Shown piece by piece: positions 25,252 through 33,904 of a stretch of 45,349 nt of DNA (positions are counted from its first letter, which is position 1; every line of letters begins with the position of its first letter). Below the pieces are notes generated by a model that saw nothing but the letters and a program-made list of their open reading frames with translations, was not told the DNA's origin and did not search any database. The stretch is from NCBI GenBank assembly GCA_025350055.1, contig JANXYK010000026.1:1-45349 (forward strand), written 5' to 3'. This DNA is from Gammaproteobacteria bacterium. Its GTDB lineage: Bacteria; Pseudomonadota; Gammaproteobacteria; Steroidobacterales; Steroidobacteraceae. Made by a program: the position numbers and the translations under genes.

Positions 25252-26318
25252 GCCGCGCTGCGGCCACGGCCACGGCGACACGACTGCCTGATCTGCCCTT
25301 TCTCGATGCCCTGCGCGGGCTGCTGATCGTATTCGTCATTGCCATCCACGCTGGCAGCTACGCGCAGCTGCAACCGGGCTGGGCATCCGACCTGACGTAT
25401 TTCGTGGTCGCGACCGCCACGGTGAAGGGCTTTTTCCTGGTCGACGGCTTCCTGTTCGCGCGCTCGCTGGCAAAGCCGCAGCAACCTGCGACCCTTGCGA
25501 GGCTGCAAACCAGCGCAACGCGCCTGCTGTTGCCGTGGTTGCTATTCAGCGGCGCTTACCTGCTGTTGCGCATGTATGGCAGACGCCTGGGCATGTTGCC
25601 GCCCGCATCCATGCCCGATGGGCACTGGTCGATTACCGGTGCGGCTTCAGCGCTCTGGTATTCAGAGACCTCGGCGCAAATGTACTTCCTGGTTTCGCTG
25701 TTCGCGGTGCGGGCAGTGGCAATTGCCTGCCTCTCGCTGCTGCGCCGCTGCCGTGCCGGCGTGTTGGCGCTGCTCGCCATCGCCCTGGCACTGCTGTTCC
25801 GCCAGGTCGTGGAGCCCTGGGCGCTGGGTGCGAACGCGCGCAGCGTCATGGACCCGATGCTGCTGGCTTTGGGCGGCAGCGCGTTCTTCGTTGCCGGCAT
25901 GGCGATGTGGTGCGCGCGTTGGCACGAATTACCGCAGCGGCTGGCGCTGGCAGGCTTGCTACTGCTGCTGAGCATCGCTGCAACGCGCATCGGGGCCAAC
26001 TGGGGTCACGCGGTCGCCGAATTCGCTTATGTCGCGGCCCTGTTCCTGGCATTTGCGGCGCTGGCCGGCGTGCCGGCCTGGATGGCCGCAACAGGGCGCA
26101 GGACCATGGGTATCTACCTGCTGCACCTGCCGATCATCATGCACCTGGTAAGTTCGCTGACTCACCGCCTGGCCGTGGCCAGCGGTTTCCCGGCCTATTT
26201 CCTGATCGTGCCGCTGACGGCCCTGGCGAGCCTGCTGGCCGTCCTGGTCGCCGAACGCCTGGGGGTGGCGCCCCTGCTGTTTGGTGAAACCCGCGTCGCC
26301 ACCCGCGCGCAAGCGTGA
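25248..26318 (+). CDS. Acyltransferase family 3 membrane protein
   Basis: This 356-residue polytopic inner-membrane protein has about ten hydrophobic helices. It begins with the acyltransferase-3 signature PFLDALRGLLIVFVIAIHAG, where His34 is the likely catalytic residue, and contains GFFLVDGFLFARS and an RTMGIYLLHLPII helix near the end. Members O-acylate sugars or lipids using acyl-CoA. Start GTG 25248 overlaps the stop of the initiating transferase (GTGA), so the two are translationally coupled. This suggests modification of an early lipid-linked sugar. It is followed by a hairpin and a 151-base spacer before the export operon. Confidence 0.87.
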   Translation: MSRAAATATATRLPDLPFLDALRGLLIVFVIAIHAGSYAQLQPGWASDLTYFVVATATVKGFFLVDGFLFARSLAKPQQPATLARLQTSATRLLLPWLLFSGAYLLLRMYGRRLGMLPPASMPDGHWSITGAASALWYSETSAQMYFLVSLFAVRAVAIACLSLLRRCRAGVLALLAIALALLFRQVVEPWALGANARSVMDPMLLALGGSAFFVAGMAMWCARWHELPQRLALAGLLLLLSIAATRIGANWGHAVAEFAYVAALFLAFAALAGVPAWMAATGRRTMGIYLLHLPIIMHLVSSLTHRLAVASGFPAYFLIVPLTALASLLAVLVAERLGVAPLLFGETRVATRAQA

Positions 26319-26323
26319 ATCCA

Positions 26324-26339
26324 TGGGCCTGGGGGCCCA
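26324..26339 (+). terminator. Perfect hairpin after the acyltransferase gene, possible terminator
   Basis: An inverted repeat TGGGCC-TGGG-GGCCCA starts 5 bases after the acyltransferase stop. There is no T-run behind it, so it is not a standard rho-independent terminator. It may mark the end of the 23869-26318 unit or protect its mRNA. Confidence 0.3.
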
Positions 26340-26469
26340 AAGTGTGACCCGTTTCACTGCCTGCCTACACGGATATCTGTCCGAGATTCCAATATAAATC
26401 TGGCACTTGCGCGTTGTACTGATACCCCGTCCATAGGTTATATTTGTGCTCTTCGCAGGAGCGGTAGAC
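26340..26469 (+). promoter_or_regulatory. AT-richer leader and candidate promoter of the export operon
   Basis: This spacer is visibly less GC-rich than its surroundings. It holds a TATAAA at 26393-26398 and, closer to the gene, TTGTAC (26414-26419) with TATATT (26439-26444) at a long 19-base spacing, or TTATAT at 18. An AGGAG ribosome site lies at 26457-26461 before ATG 26470. The -35/-10 match is weak. A TGGCAC at 26401 looks like half of a sigma-54 site but its partner is misplaced. Confidence 0.35.
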
Positions 26470-27123
26470 ATGTTCAGCAACTCAGGGCGGGTCGTGCGCG
26501 GATTGCCGACCCTCGCGGCCTTGGCACTGGTGTGGATCGGCCAGGCGCCGCTGGCGCTGGCCGCCGACGCCCCCGCGGCAGCGCCGTCGACGGCCCCCCA
26601 GGCGCCTGCTGCGCCGGTCGCCGACAACTACATCATCGGCCCGGGCGACACCATTCAGGTGTTCGTGTGGCGCAATCCCGACCTCTCGGTCACCGTGCCG
26701 GTGCGCCCCGACGGCAAGATTTCCACGCCGCTCGCCGAAGACGTGGTCGCCATCGGCAAGACGCCCTCACAGCTTGCCCGCGAGATGGAAAAAGTGTTGT
26801 CCGAGTTCGTGCGTACGCCCCAGGTGAACATCATCGTCAGCCAGGCGGTCAGTTCCTACAGCAAGGTCACGGTGGTCGGGCAAGTGAAGAACCCGCAGGC
26901 GCTGCCGTATCGCGAAGGCCTCAAGGTGATGGACGTGGTGCTCGCCTCCGGGGGTCTCACAGATTTCGCGGCACCAAACCGCGCCAAGGTGGTTCGCAAG
27001 AGTGGTGAGGGTGAGCAGGACCTGCCGGTGCGTCTGGGCGACCTGATGAACAAGGGCGCCATGAAGTACAACATCGATCTGAAGCCGGGCGATGTGCTCA
27101 TCGTGCCGCAGTCGCGCTTCTGA
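26470..27123 (+). CDS. Polysaccharide export protein (XrtA/PEP-CTERM system type)
   Basis: This 217-residue Wza-family protein exports polysaccharide across the periplasm and outer membrane. A Sec signal peptide ends near LALAADAP and is followed by an Ala/Pro-rich linker. The polysaccharide export domain has DNYIIGPGDTIQVFVWRNPDLS and VRPDGKISTPL. An SLBB-like domain follows, with VTVVGQVKNPQALPYREG and VLASGGLTDFA. It ends LKPGDVLIVPQSRF. No lipobox cysteine is seen, unlike Wza. It is half the length of Wza, as is common in this subgroup. It starts an operon with the chain-length determinant (20-base gap), kinase and barrel gene. Confidence 0.92.
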   Translation: MFSNSGRVVRGLPTLAALALVWIGQAPLALAADAPAAAPSTAPQAPAAPVADNYIIGPGDTIQVFVWRNPDLSVTVPVRPDGKISTPLAEDVVAIGKTPSQLAREMEKVLSEFVRTPQVNIIVSQAVSSYSKVTVVGQVKNPQALPYREGLKVMDVVLASGGLTDFAAPNRAKVVRKSGEGEQDLPVRLGDLMNKGAMKYNIDLKPGDVLIVPQSRF

Positions 27124-27143
27124 GCTGCGCCTGAGGACTACAC

Positions 27144-28754
27144 ATGAGTGAAGCGACACAACAGATCCAGGCCATGATTGGTGCCGTACGCCGGCGCCGC
27201 TGGATGATCGTGAAGATTGCCGGCGCGCTAAGCATCTCGGTCTGGCTGCTGTTGCTCGCCCTGCCGAGCCGTTACGAGGCCAGTGCGCGCGTATTCGTCG
27301 ATATCCGCACTGTACTCCAGCCAGTGCTCAAAGGCATTGCCGTTGATGAGCAGGTTGACTCAGAAGTATCGCTGGTGCGCGAGGCGCTGCTCTCGTACCC
27401 GAAGCTCGCGGCGGTGGCCAACAAGAACGGCCTGGTGGGCCCCGGTCACAATGTCGATGATGTGGTGCGCGAGCTGCAGAACAAGGTCGACGTCGCGGCC
27501 GAGAGGAATCGCGCCGAGGGCGGTGGCGATGGCAAGAGCAGCGTCGTCTATGTGATCACCTACCGCGATCGCAGCGCGGAGCGCAGCGTCGCGATTGTGA
27601 GTTCACTTCTCGACGTGTTCGTCAAGGACACGCAGGCCGGCAATCGCAGCGGCAGCAGTCAGGCGCAGGTCTTCCTCGCAGGGCAGATCTCGGACTATGA
27701 GAAGCGCTTGTCGGCGGCCGAGGCGCGGCTGGCCGAATTCAAGCGCCGCAATGTCGGCATGATCCCTGGCGACAAGGGCGATTACTTCTCGCGCCTCGAC
27801 AAGGAAATCAGCGACCAGCAGGAAGCCGAGACCAACCTGGCGATCGCGCAGAGCCGCAAGGAGGCGCTGCAGCACCAGTTGTCGAGCACCAAGCCCTACC
27901 TACCCGGTGCTTCTGGCGGCAGTGCCGGTAGCGGCAACAGCAATGCTGCTGATGTCTCCACGCGCCTGCAGGAGAATGAGGCCAGACTCGCCGATCTGTT
28001 GAGCCGCTACACGGAGAAGCATCCCGAAGTGATTGCGCTGCGCGCCACGATCGCCGATCAGAAAGTCGCACAGGCACGCGAACTCGCGGAACTCGAGCGC
28101 GGCGGTACGGGCACGGGCGCGATCCGCTCGCTCAGCGCCAATCCGGTCTATCAGTCGATCCAGGTGCAGCTCAACCAGGTTGATGTCGAGTTGGCCTCGT
28201 ACCGGGGCGCCATCGCGCAGCATGCCAGCGAGATCCTGACGCTGCGCAAGTTCGTGAACTCGGCGCCCGAGGTCGAGCAGGAATATTCGCGCCTCAATCG
28301 CGACTATGGCGTGACCAAGCAGCAGTACGAAGCACTGGTGCAACGCCTCGAGCAGGCCCGGGTTTCGGAGAACGCTGCTGAAGCGGGCTCGGTGCGATTT
28401 GAGGTGATCGATCCGCCGCGCGCCGAGCGACATCCGGTGTGGCCGAACCGGCGCTTGCTGGCCTTGGCCGGGTTGTTCGCGGGACTGGCTGCCGGCATCG
28501 GCCTGGTACTCGGACATTTCCTGCTGGCACCCACGGTCAACAGTGTTGAATCCCTGGGCGCGCTCGGCGTGCCGGTGTTGGGCGCGCTGACTTTCCAGCG
28601 CGATCAACAGACCTTGAGCGCACTGCACCGCGATGAGCGCATGGCGTTGTGGAGCGTGGCTGGCCTGGTGGGTGCCGGCCTGTTCATGGCGCTCACCAGT
28701 GATGTGCTCGCCAGCTGGCTGCACGCGATCCTGTCCTGGAGGTCGACGTCATGA
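27144..28754 (+). CDS. Polysaccharide chain-length determinant (Wzz/XrtA type)
   Basis: This 536-residue inner-membrane co-polymerase controls polymer length. An N-terminal helix (IAGALSISVWLLLLALP) is followed by a long periplasmic coiled-coil region rich in Arg, Glu and Ala (AEARLAEFKRRN; ARELAELERG). The proline-rich PPRAERHPVWPNRR motif leads into a second helix (LLALAGLFAGLAAGIGLVLGHF), and another hydrophobic stretch lies near the C-terminus (VAGLVGAGLFMALT). It lacks a fused kinase; the separate kinase gene starts inside its stop codon (ATGA), giving the split Wzc layout of exosortase-associated loci. A TGAGGA ribosome site precedes the ATG. Confidence 0.92.
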   Translation: MSEATQQIQAMIGAVRRRRWMIVKIAGALSISVWLLLLALPSRYEASARVFVDIRTVLQPVLKGIAVDEQVDSEVSLVREALLSYPKLAAVANKNGLVGPGHNVDDVVRELQNKVDVAAERNRAEGGGDGKSSVVYVITYRDRSAERSVAIVSSLLDVFVKDTQAGNRSGSSQAQVFLAGQISDYEKRLSAAEARLAEFKRRNVGMIPGDKGDYFSRLDKEISDQQEAETNLAIAQSRKEALQHQLSSTKPYLPGASGGSAGSGNSNAADVSTRLQENEARLADLLSRYTEKHPEVIALRATIADQKVAQARELAELERGGTGTGAIRSLSANPVYQSIQVQLNQVDVELASYRGAIAQHASEILTLRKFVNSAPEVEQEYSRLNRDYGVTKQQYEALVQRLEQARVSENAAEAGSVRFEVIDPPRAERHPVWPNRRLLALAGLFAGLAAGIGLVLGHFLLAPTVNSVESLGALGVPVLGALTFQRDQQTLSALHRDERMALWSVAGLVGAGLFMALTSDVLASWLHAILSWRSTS

Positions 28755-29635
28755 GTCTGGTCGAAAAGGCCCTGGGCAAAGCCCGTTCCAACAGCCTGCG
28801 CAAGGCGTCCGAAGTCGCCGAGGCGGTGGTGCCTGTCGAAGCCGCGCCGCGCGTGGTGAGTCCGCCGGCAGAGCGTGTGGTGCGCAAGCCCCAGCTGTTG
28901 ATCGACGATGATACGTTGCGCCGCGCCGGTCTGTATCCGCCCAATGAACTGCCACATCAACTCGCGGCCGAATGCCGCAATATCAAACGTGGCCTGCTAA
29001 ACGAGCTCGCGCGCGCCGAAGGGCGCAGCTCGAACGTGACGCTGATCACCAGCGTGCTGGCGGGCGAGGGCAAAACCTTCACCGCATTCCACCTGGCAAT
29101 GTCGATGGCGAAGGATCCTGACTTCACTGTGTTGCTGGTCGATGCGGACACAGTGCGGCCGCGCATCAGCCGCGCCCTGGGAGTCGACGAACGTGCAGGC
29201 CTGGTCGATGCCGCCTTCGATGCCATGGTAGATGTGGAATCGCTGGTGTTGACCACCAACATCGAAGGCCTGTCGTTCCTGCCCGTGGGCCGGCACGACA
29301 TCGAAGCCACGGATCTGTTTGCAAGCCACCAGATGCAGCGCGTGATGGGCCGCCTGAGCGAGACCTCCGGGCGACTGATCGTGATGGATTCACTGCCGCT
29401 GCTGCAGACTACCGAGGCGTTGGCGCTAGTCTCGAACGCCGATGCTGTGCTGGTGGTGGTGCGCGCCAGCGTCACGCCGCGTGCGGCTATAGTCGAGGCG
29501 CTGGAGCAGCTGTCGGATCATCCTCGCGTGATGACGGTGCTCAATGCCGCCGAACCGACCTTGTTGGGCAAATACCTTGGACACGGCTACGGTTACCATG
29601 ACTATTCGGAATATGCAGTCCTCAAGAATCGTTGA
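28751..29635 (+). CDS. Tyrosine autokinase (BY-kinase, XrtA-associated type)
   Basis: This 294-residue cytoplasmic BY-kinase partners with the upstream chain-length protein. Walker A is GEGKT (105-109), Walker A' is LLVDADTVRPR and the Walker B-like strand is LIVMDSLPLL (about 209-218). The C-terminus has a tyrosine cluster at 275, 280, 282, 285 and 288 (YLGHGYGYHDYSEY), the expected autophosphorylation tail that controls oligomer cycling. ATG 28751 overlaps the previous stop by four bases. Its 3' end overlaps the start of the barrel gene, so the tyrosine tail is encoded over the next gene's start region. Confidence 0.92.
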   Translation: MSLVEKALGKARSNSLRKASEVAEAVVPVEAAPRVVSPPAERVVRKPQLLIDDDTLRRAGLYPPNELPHQLAAECRNIKRGLLNELARAEGRSSNVTLITSVLAGEGKTFTAFHLAMSMAKDPDFTVLLVDADTVRPRISRALGVDERAGLVDAAFDAMVDVESLVLTTNIEGLSFLPVGRHDIEATDLFASHQMQRVMGRLSETSGRLIVMDSLPLLQTTEALALVSNADAVLVVVRASVTPRAAIVEALEQLSDHPRVMTVLNAAEPTLLGKYLGHGYGYHDYSEYAVLKNR

Positions 29636-30950
29636 CTTGGCGCGCCAGCGCGCTGGCGCCTGCAGCGCAGCGCTGCTGATGATCGCGCCGGCGCTGGCGC
29701 TCGCCGCATCGGCCGACGATGTGTACCTGGTGAAAGCCGGCGCCTTCTACTCTGACAACATCGGTCGCTCGCCGACCAATGGCCAATCGGCGACCACGCT
29801 CTCGGTCGGCACCGAGCTGGCGCTGGCGGATGTAACCGGTCCGCTGCAGGGCAAGGTCGCAGGTGACCTCAGCTTCAACGACTACCTCGGCACCGACTAC
29901 CGCAAGCAGCTGGTCGGGTCCATGGTGGGCAACGGTTTCTGGCAGATGGTGCCGAATCTCGTGCGCTGGAACGGCGACTTCAGCTTCGGCCAGGTGCGAG
30001 CCGACCAGTTGCTGCCCGCACAACCTGGCAACATCGAAAATGTATTCACCTTCAGTACCGGTCCGCAGTTGCACGCGCGCCTTGGCAGTGCGGCGGAACT
30101 CGACCTGGAGGGTTTCTATGCGAGCACGATCTACCAGGATCGTCCGTTCGACAACCACGATGTCGGTGGCCGGCTGGTATTGAGTCGTCTGGTCACGCCG
30201 CACTTCCGGCTCGGACTGGGTGGCGCTGCCGATCGCATCACCTACCAGGATGGCAGCGGGCTGGCGACGCCTGAGCTCGATCACAGCGAGGCTTTCCTGC
30301 GCCTCTCGATCAATGGTGTGCGTACCACCCTCGATCTCGATGGTGGCGTGGGCAGGCTACGTGGCGGCACTGTTGACAGCCAGGAGACCATCGGCAGGTT
30401 TAGTGCCTCACGCCGCCTCACGCCCTTCGTGAGCGCCCACGCTTCCTATAGCCGCGACTATTCGAATTCCGGTACGCCGGCCAATCTCGCCACGGTGCAG
30501 AACCCTGGCGGGCCGGTGGGCGATCTGTCGCTGCTGACGGCTGGCCCGCGCCTGATGGATTCCGCAGAGATCGGCTTCACGGTGGCCGCCTTGCTGACCA
30601 AGGCCGAGATTTCAGCCGGCCATACGCGCGAGCAGAGCCTGCTGGGCCTGTTCGACAGCCGTACCAGCGATGCGCTGCGGCTGTCCTTCACGCGCCGCCT
30701 GGGCGCGCGCAGCGACGCTGGCGTGTTCACCAGCTTCACGCGCGAGGAGATCACGCCCGCCATTCTGCACGCCCAGGAACACTTGTATGGCGTGGCCTGC
30801 AGCATCTCGCTCGGCGGCTCGCTGGGCCTGGACAGCCTGTTGGAGCGGCGCACGCGCAGCGGCAGCCTGAATGCCAACCCCTACACCGAGACGGTGTTCG
30901 GGCTCTACCTGCGCTATGGCAAGGCCGACAAATACCACCTGCCGCGCTAG
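29598..30950 (+). CDS. Outer-membrane beta-barrel protein of the exopolysaccharide system
   Basis: This protein has about 450 residues with a signal peptide (CSAALLMIAPALALAASA) and a mature part full of alternating amphipathic strands ending in aromatic residues, such as LTPFVSAHASYSRDY and TVFGLYLRYGKADKY. It resembles the uncharacterised barrel regularly encoded beside PEP-CTERM-type export genes. This probably forms the outer-membrane channel, which would fit an export protein without its own lipid anchor. The start may be ATG 29598 or ATG 29613; neither has a strong ribosome site, and both overlap the kinase 3' end. It ends 12 bases from a convergent gene. The exosortase-locus ATPase gene often next in line is absent. 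Confidence 0.82.
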   Translation: MTIRNMQSSRIVDLARQRAGACSAALLMIAPALALAASADDVYLVKAGAFYSDNIGRSPTNGQSATTLSVGTELALADVTGPLQGKVAGDLSFNDYLGTDYRKQLVGSMVGNGFWQMVPNLVRWNGDFSFGQVRADQLLPAQPGNIENVFTFSTGPQLHARLGSAAELDLEGFYASTIYQDRPFDNHDVGGRLVLSRLVTPHFRLGLGGAADRITYQDGSGLATPELDHSEAFLRLSINGVRTTLDLDGGVGRLRGGTVDSQETIGRFSASRRLTPFVSAHASYSRDYSNSGTPANLATVQNPGGPVGDLSLLTAGPRLMDSAEIGFTVAALLTKAEISAGHTREQSLLGLFDSRTSDALRLSFTRRLGARSDAGVFTSFTREEITPAILHAQEHLYGVACSISLGGSLGLDSLLERRTRSGSLNANPYTETVFGLYLRYGKADKYHLPR

Positions 30951-30962
30951 GCCGTGCGGCTG

Positions 30963-32648
30963 CTAGTATGGTAGCCAGCGTGTAAACGAGGCGTCGAAGA
31001 CCTGCACGTTGCCGTAGCGGTTGTAGGTGTGGACCGCGATTGCATCGTCCGCCCAGTCGGGCGCCACGCGCGACAGCCGTGATTCCTGGTAGTGCTCGGG
31101 CTCGAGCCTGTCGATACGGTTGAAGTTGATACGCCAGCCGTACTTCGCGCTGCAGTCCTGCGAAGGCCGGTACCAGGCGCCGTCGCCCCCCTGGAATATC
31201 GCGCCCGCGGCCCGCGCACTGCGCACGTCGGAAACGATTGGATTCGCAGCGTGCGGCGTCCATTGACTGGTCGGGAATCTGTCGGCATGGAACGCAAACA
31301 GCTCATCGTTGGATGAAGCGCCGGGATTCTCGACGATATTGCTGAACAGCCACCAGCGCCCTTCGTGATAATGGACCACAGAGTCGACGGCGATGATGTT
31401 GCTCATGAGGTCCGGCAGGCGCTCCCACTGGTGTGGAAATTTCACGCAGCGATACAGCGGAATGCAGTTCGTGGCGCGCGACTCGGGAATCATGTAAAGC
31501 TCGCCATCGAGCTCAAGCAGGAACGGGAACGAGAGGTGCGTGCTCGTTTCAATTACGGGCGTAGCCTGGTAGCTGCCGTCGGCGCAAGCTTCCAGCACCG
31601 CGATGTGACCGACCTGGCGCGCATGCGCCATTTCCTCCACGAATATGCAGGTCCTGCCATCGCGGGTGATGACAAAGGGATCGGCCCAGATGCGATCGCG
31701 CGGCGGCATGATCCTGCGGTAGCGCCACATCGAGTCGGCCTGCTCGGGCCGCTCCGAGAGCAGCACGCCCCACTGCTCGCCGCTCAGTCGCTCCTGCACG
31801 CGCACCAGCGCGCTGCGCGCGGTGGTCGAGGCCCAGACCTGGGCCTGCACCGGCAGGCTGGGATTGCGGTACAGCGGATTGGAATAGAAATCCGGATGTG
31901 AATTCGCCGCGCGTGCCTCGGAAAAATACTGGTCGGCGCCGAGGCGATGCAGCTTCCCGAGTTCCCGTGGCAACAGCGACAATGATTTCCAGTAGCTGCC
32001 GATGTTGGTGCGCGCCACCGAATCGAGATGCACGGATGACCAGGTGCGCGCCAGGATCAGTCCGCCGTCGAGCCGTTCAGACAGCACCTGCAGTACGCAG
32101 CCGATGCAGGTCTCTTTTTCATAGACCTCCCAGAATCCCGGTGGCAGCCCGCGCTTGACGCGATTGTCGCCGTGATGAAAGGACCAGGTGCCGTAGCGGG
32201 CCACCGACAGGATCTCGCCACGCAGGATCTTGAAGCCGAGGCGCACGATGATGTCCGGATTGTGGGCGCGGATGCGCTCCAGATCGGCGACGCTGATGCG
32301 GTCGATGGCGCCCTTGCGCTCGGGGATGACTTCGATGACCTGCGCGGCCGACACGATGCCATCGATGTCGCAGGGTTCGAATGGGTCTGGCAAATGGCCG
32401 GTACGATCCAGCCGGTTGCGAAAAGCGATCAGGGGCCGTGTCAGCATGCGCCGCAGGCGGCGCGCCAATGAGGCGTTTCTGGGCGACTGTGGGAGGTCTT
32501 CGGCCTGCGGGATGCCATCCACGATCAGGAGCGAGATCTCGGCGTATGGGCTCTCCTGGATGCGCTCCAGCATGCGCTTGTGCCAGGCGGTGACCGTGAG
32601 GCTGTTCAGCAGCAGCCCGACGCGCAATTTGCGGGACATTTGGTTCAT
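30963..32648 (-). CDS. Formyltransferase-like / GINT1-like glycan domain fusion protein
   Basis: This 561-residue protein has two parts. Residues about 8-220 resemble a formyl-transferase fold: GLLLNSLTVTAWH, then NPDIIVRLGFKIL, HHGD (158-161), RGLPPGFWEVYEKE and a later acidic residue in ERLDGG (Asp194), echoing the His/Asp pattern of Fmt/ArnA. Residues about 315-561 resemble the N-terminal domain of plant glucosamine inositolphosphorylceramide transferase, a five-bladed-propeller-like region. Its landmarks are RIWADPFVITRDGRTCIFVEE (WADP 321-324), HLSFPFLLELDG and YMIPES. Function is unknown; formylation or transfer onto an amino sugar is a reasonable guess. A related protein is at 42679. 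It is transcribed away from the GT4 gene at 32744. Confidence 0.78.
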   Translation of the reverse strand: MNQMSRKLRVGLLLNSLTVTAWHKRMLERIQESPYAEISLLIVDGIPQAEDLPQSPRNASLARRLRRMLTRPLIAFRNRLDRTGHLPDPFEPCDIDGIVSAAQVIEVIPERKGAIDRISVADLERIRAHNPDIIVRLGFKILRGEILSVARYGTWSFHHGDNRVKRGLPPGFWEVYEKETCIGCVLQVLSERLDGGLILARTWSSVHLDSVARTNIGSYWKSLSLLPRELGKLHRLGADQYFSEARAANSHPDFYSNPLYRNPSLPVQAQVWASTTARSALVRVQERLSGEQWGVLLSERPEQADSMWRYRRIMPPRDRIWADPFVITRDGRTCIFVEEMAHARQVGHIAVLEACADGSYQATPVIETSTHLSFPFLLELDGELYMIPESRATNCIPLYRCVKFPHQWERLPDLMSNIIAVDSVVHYHEGRWWLFSNIVENPGASSNDELFAFHADRFPTSQWTPHAANPIVSDVRSARAAGAIFQGGDGAWYRPSQDCSAKYGWRINFNRIDRLEPEHYQESRLSRVAPDWADDAIAVHTYNRYGNVQVFDASFTRWLPY

Positions 32649-32693
32649 TTCAGAGTGAGATGCAAGTTGAGGTTTGTGGTCACCGGCCGTGAT

Positions 32694-32699
32694 TATACT
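32694..32699 (+). promoter_or_regulatory. Candidate -10 box in the divergent spacer
   Basis: TATACT at 32694-32699, preceded by TGA, lies 45 bases before the GT4 start at 32744 in the spacer shared with the minus-strand gene ending its 5' end at 32648. No -35 box at correct spacing was found; TTGAGG (32667) is 21 bases away. Confidence 0.35.
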
Positions 32700-32743
32700 T
32701 AAGGATTGCCGGGTTCCCGGCTATTGTGCTCAGGGAAGTTGCC

Positions 32744-33904
32744 GTGTCGCCGTCGCGTCTGAAAGTGCTGGTCCTGATCGAAGCCAGTCGCCTCGACGGG
32801 CCGATACGCAACCTGCTATACGCGATCGAACTGCTGCGGCCCTCCACCGATTTCACGATCGTCACCTTTGCGCGTCCGGGCCTCGAGGACAACGCGCTGG
32901 TCAGTCACCTGAGCGCCTCGAGCTGGCCCGTGGTCGTAATCCCTGAGCGCGGGCGTTTTGATTTGAAGGCGCTGCGGATCCTGGCTGCCACGATCCGCGA
33001 GCAGGCTCCGGATATCTGCCAGGTGCACAACACCAAGTCGCGATTGTTCGTGGCCTGGTGCGCGCTGGTCATGAGAATCGTGCCGCGCCAGCGCCTGCTG
33101 TTCTTCTTCCATGGCGAGACCTGGACCACCTCGCTCCAGCGCGTTTACAACTGGATCGATCGACGCCTGTTCCGGCTCGCTGCGCGCGCGGTAGTGGTGA
33201 CCGAAACCCAGCTACCGTTGCTGCGGTCCTGGGGCGTGCCCGCTGACCGCATCCGCGTTATCGTCAATGCCATTCCTGAATCCGCGGCGCGTTCGCCGGA
33301 GGTGTCCGCTGCGCCCGCGCCACTGCGGCTGATGACTGCCGGCCGACTATCGGCAGAGAAGGGTCATGCCGTGCTGGTAGCGGCGGTGGCCGAGCTGCTC
33401 AAGCGCGGTACGCGGGTAGTCATGCTCGACATCTATGGCGATGGCCCCGAGGCCGGCGCACTGCAGACTGCAATCAAGGCTGCAGGTCTGGAGTTATCCG
33501 TACGTATGCGAGGCTACCAGTCGGATCTGCGCGCAGCCTATCGCGAATCCGAGCTGTTCGTTCTGCCGTCCTTCTCCGAGGGCTTGCCCAACGTGTTGCT
33601 GGAAGCGGCCATGGCCGGCTTGCCCATCGTGTCGACTGCGGTCGGCGGCGTTCCCGCGCTATTCGCCGATGGCGTGGAAGCGCGCCTGGTGAAACCGGCT
33701 GATCCCCTGGCGCTGGCACAGGCTGTCGAGGAGTACTTGCAGCAACCCGCGCGGTTCCTCGGGTTCGCCGAGCGTGCCCGCGCTGTAGTGATTGCCCGGC
33801 ACGGGCCGCGCGCCAAGGCTGAAGCGCTGGCTGCCGTGTACGCGCAGATTGACGCCGACGCCATGGCCGCCAATCCGCAGCGTGCCGCGGAGCCGCTGGC
33901 ATGA
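32744..33904 (+). CDS. Glycosyltransferase family 4 (first of a pair)
   Basis: This 386-residue GT-B enzyme has an acceptor domain with VLVLIEASRLDGPIRNLLYA, close in style to enzymes that start GGAE/GGP loops. The donor domain begins LRLMTAGRLSAEKGHAVLVAAV and carries LPSFSEGLPNVLLEAAMAGLPIV with its E-x7-E motif. GTG 32744 with AGGGAAG seven bases upstream is preferred over GTG 32726. Its stop overlaps the ATG of the next GT4 (ATGA). The two probably add consecutive sugars to the repeat unit; donor and linkage are unknown. Confidence 0.87.
   Translation: MSPSRLKVLVLIEASRLDGPIRNLLYAIELLRPSTDFTIVTFARPGLEDNALVSHLSASSWPVVVIPERGRFDLKALRILAATIREQAPDICQVHNTKSRLFVAWCALVMRIVPRQRLLFFFHGETWTTSLQRVYNWIDRRLFRLAARAVVVTETQLPLLRSWGVPADRIRVIVNAIPESAARSPEVSAAPAPLRLMTAGRLSAEKGHAVLVAAVAELLKRGTRVVMLDIYGDGPEAGALQTAIKAAGLELSVRMRGYQSDLRAAYRESELFVLPSFSEGLPNVLLEAAMAGLPIVSTAVGGVPALFADGVEARLVKPADPLALAQAVEEYLQQPARFLGFAERARAVVIARHGPRAKAEALAAVYAQIDADAMAANPQRAAEPLA

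Noticed and set aside
26401..26418. Possible sigma-54 promoter upstream of the export operon
   Set aside because: TGGCAC fits a -24 box, but the TTG of a -12 box comes two bases too late and lacks the GC, so spacing and sequence both fail.
32667..32699. TTGAGG/TATACT as a full sigma-70 promoter before the GT4 pair
   Set aside because: The spacer is 21 bases, too long for a normal sigma-70 promoter, so only the -10 box is listed.
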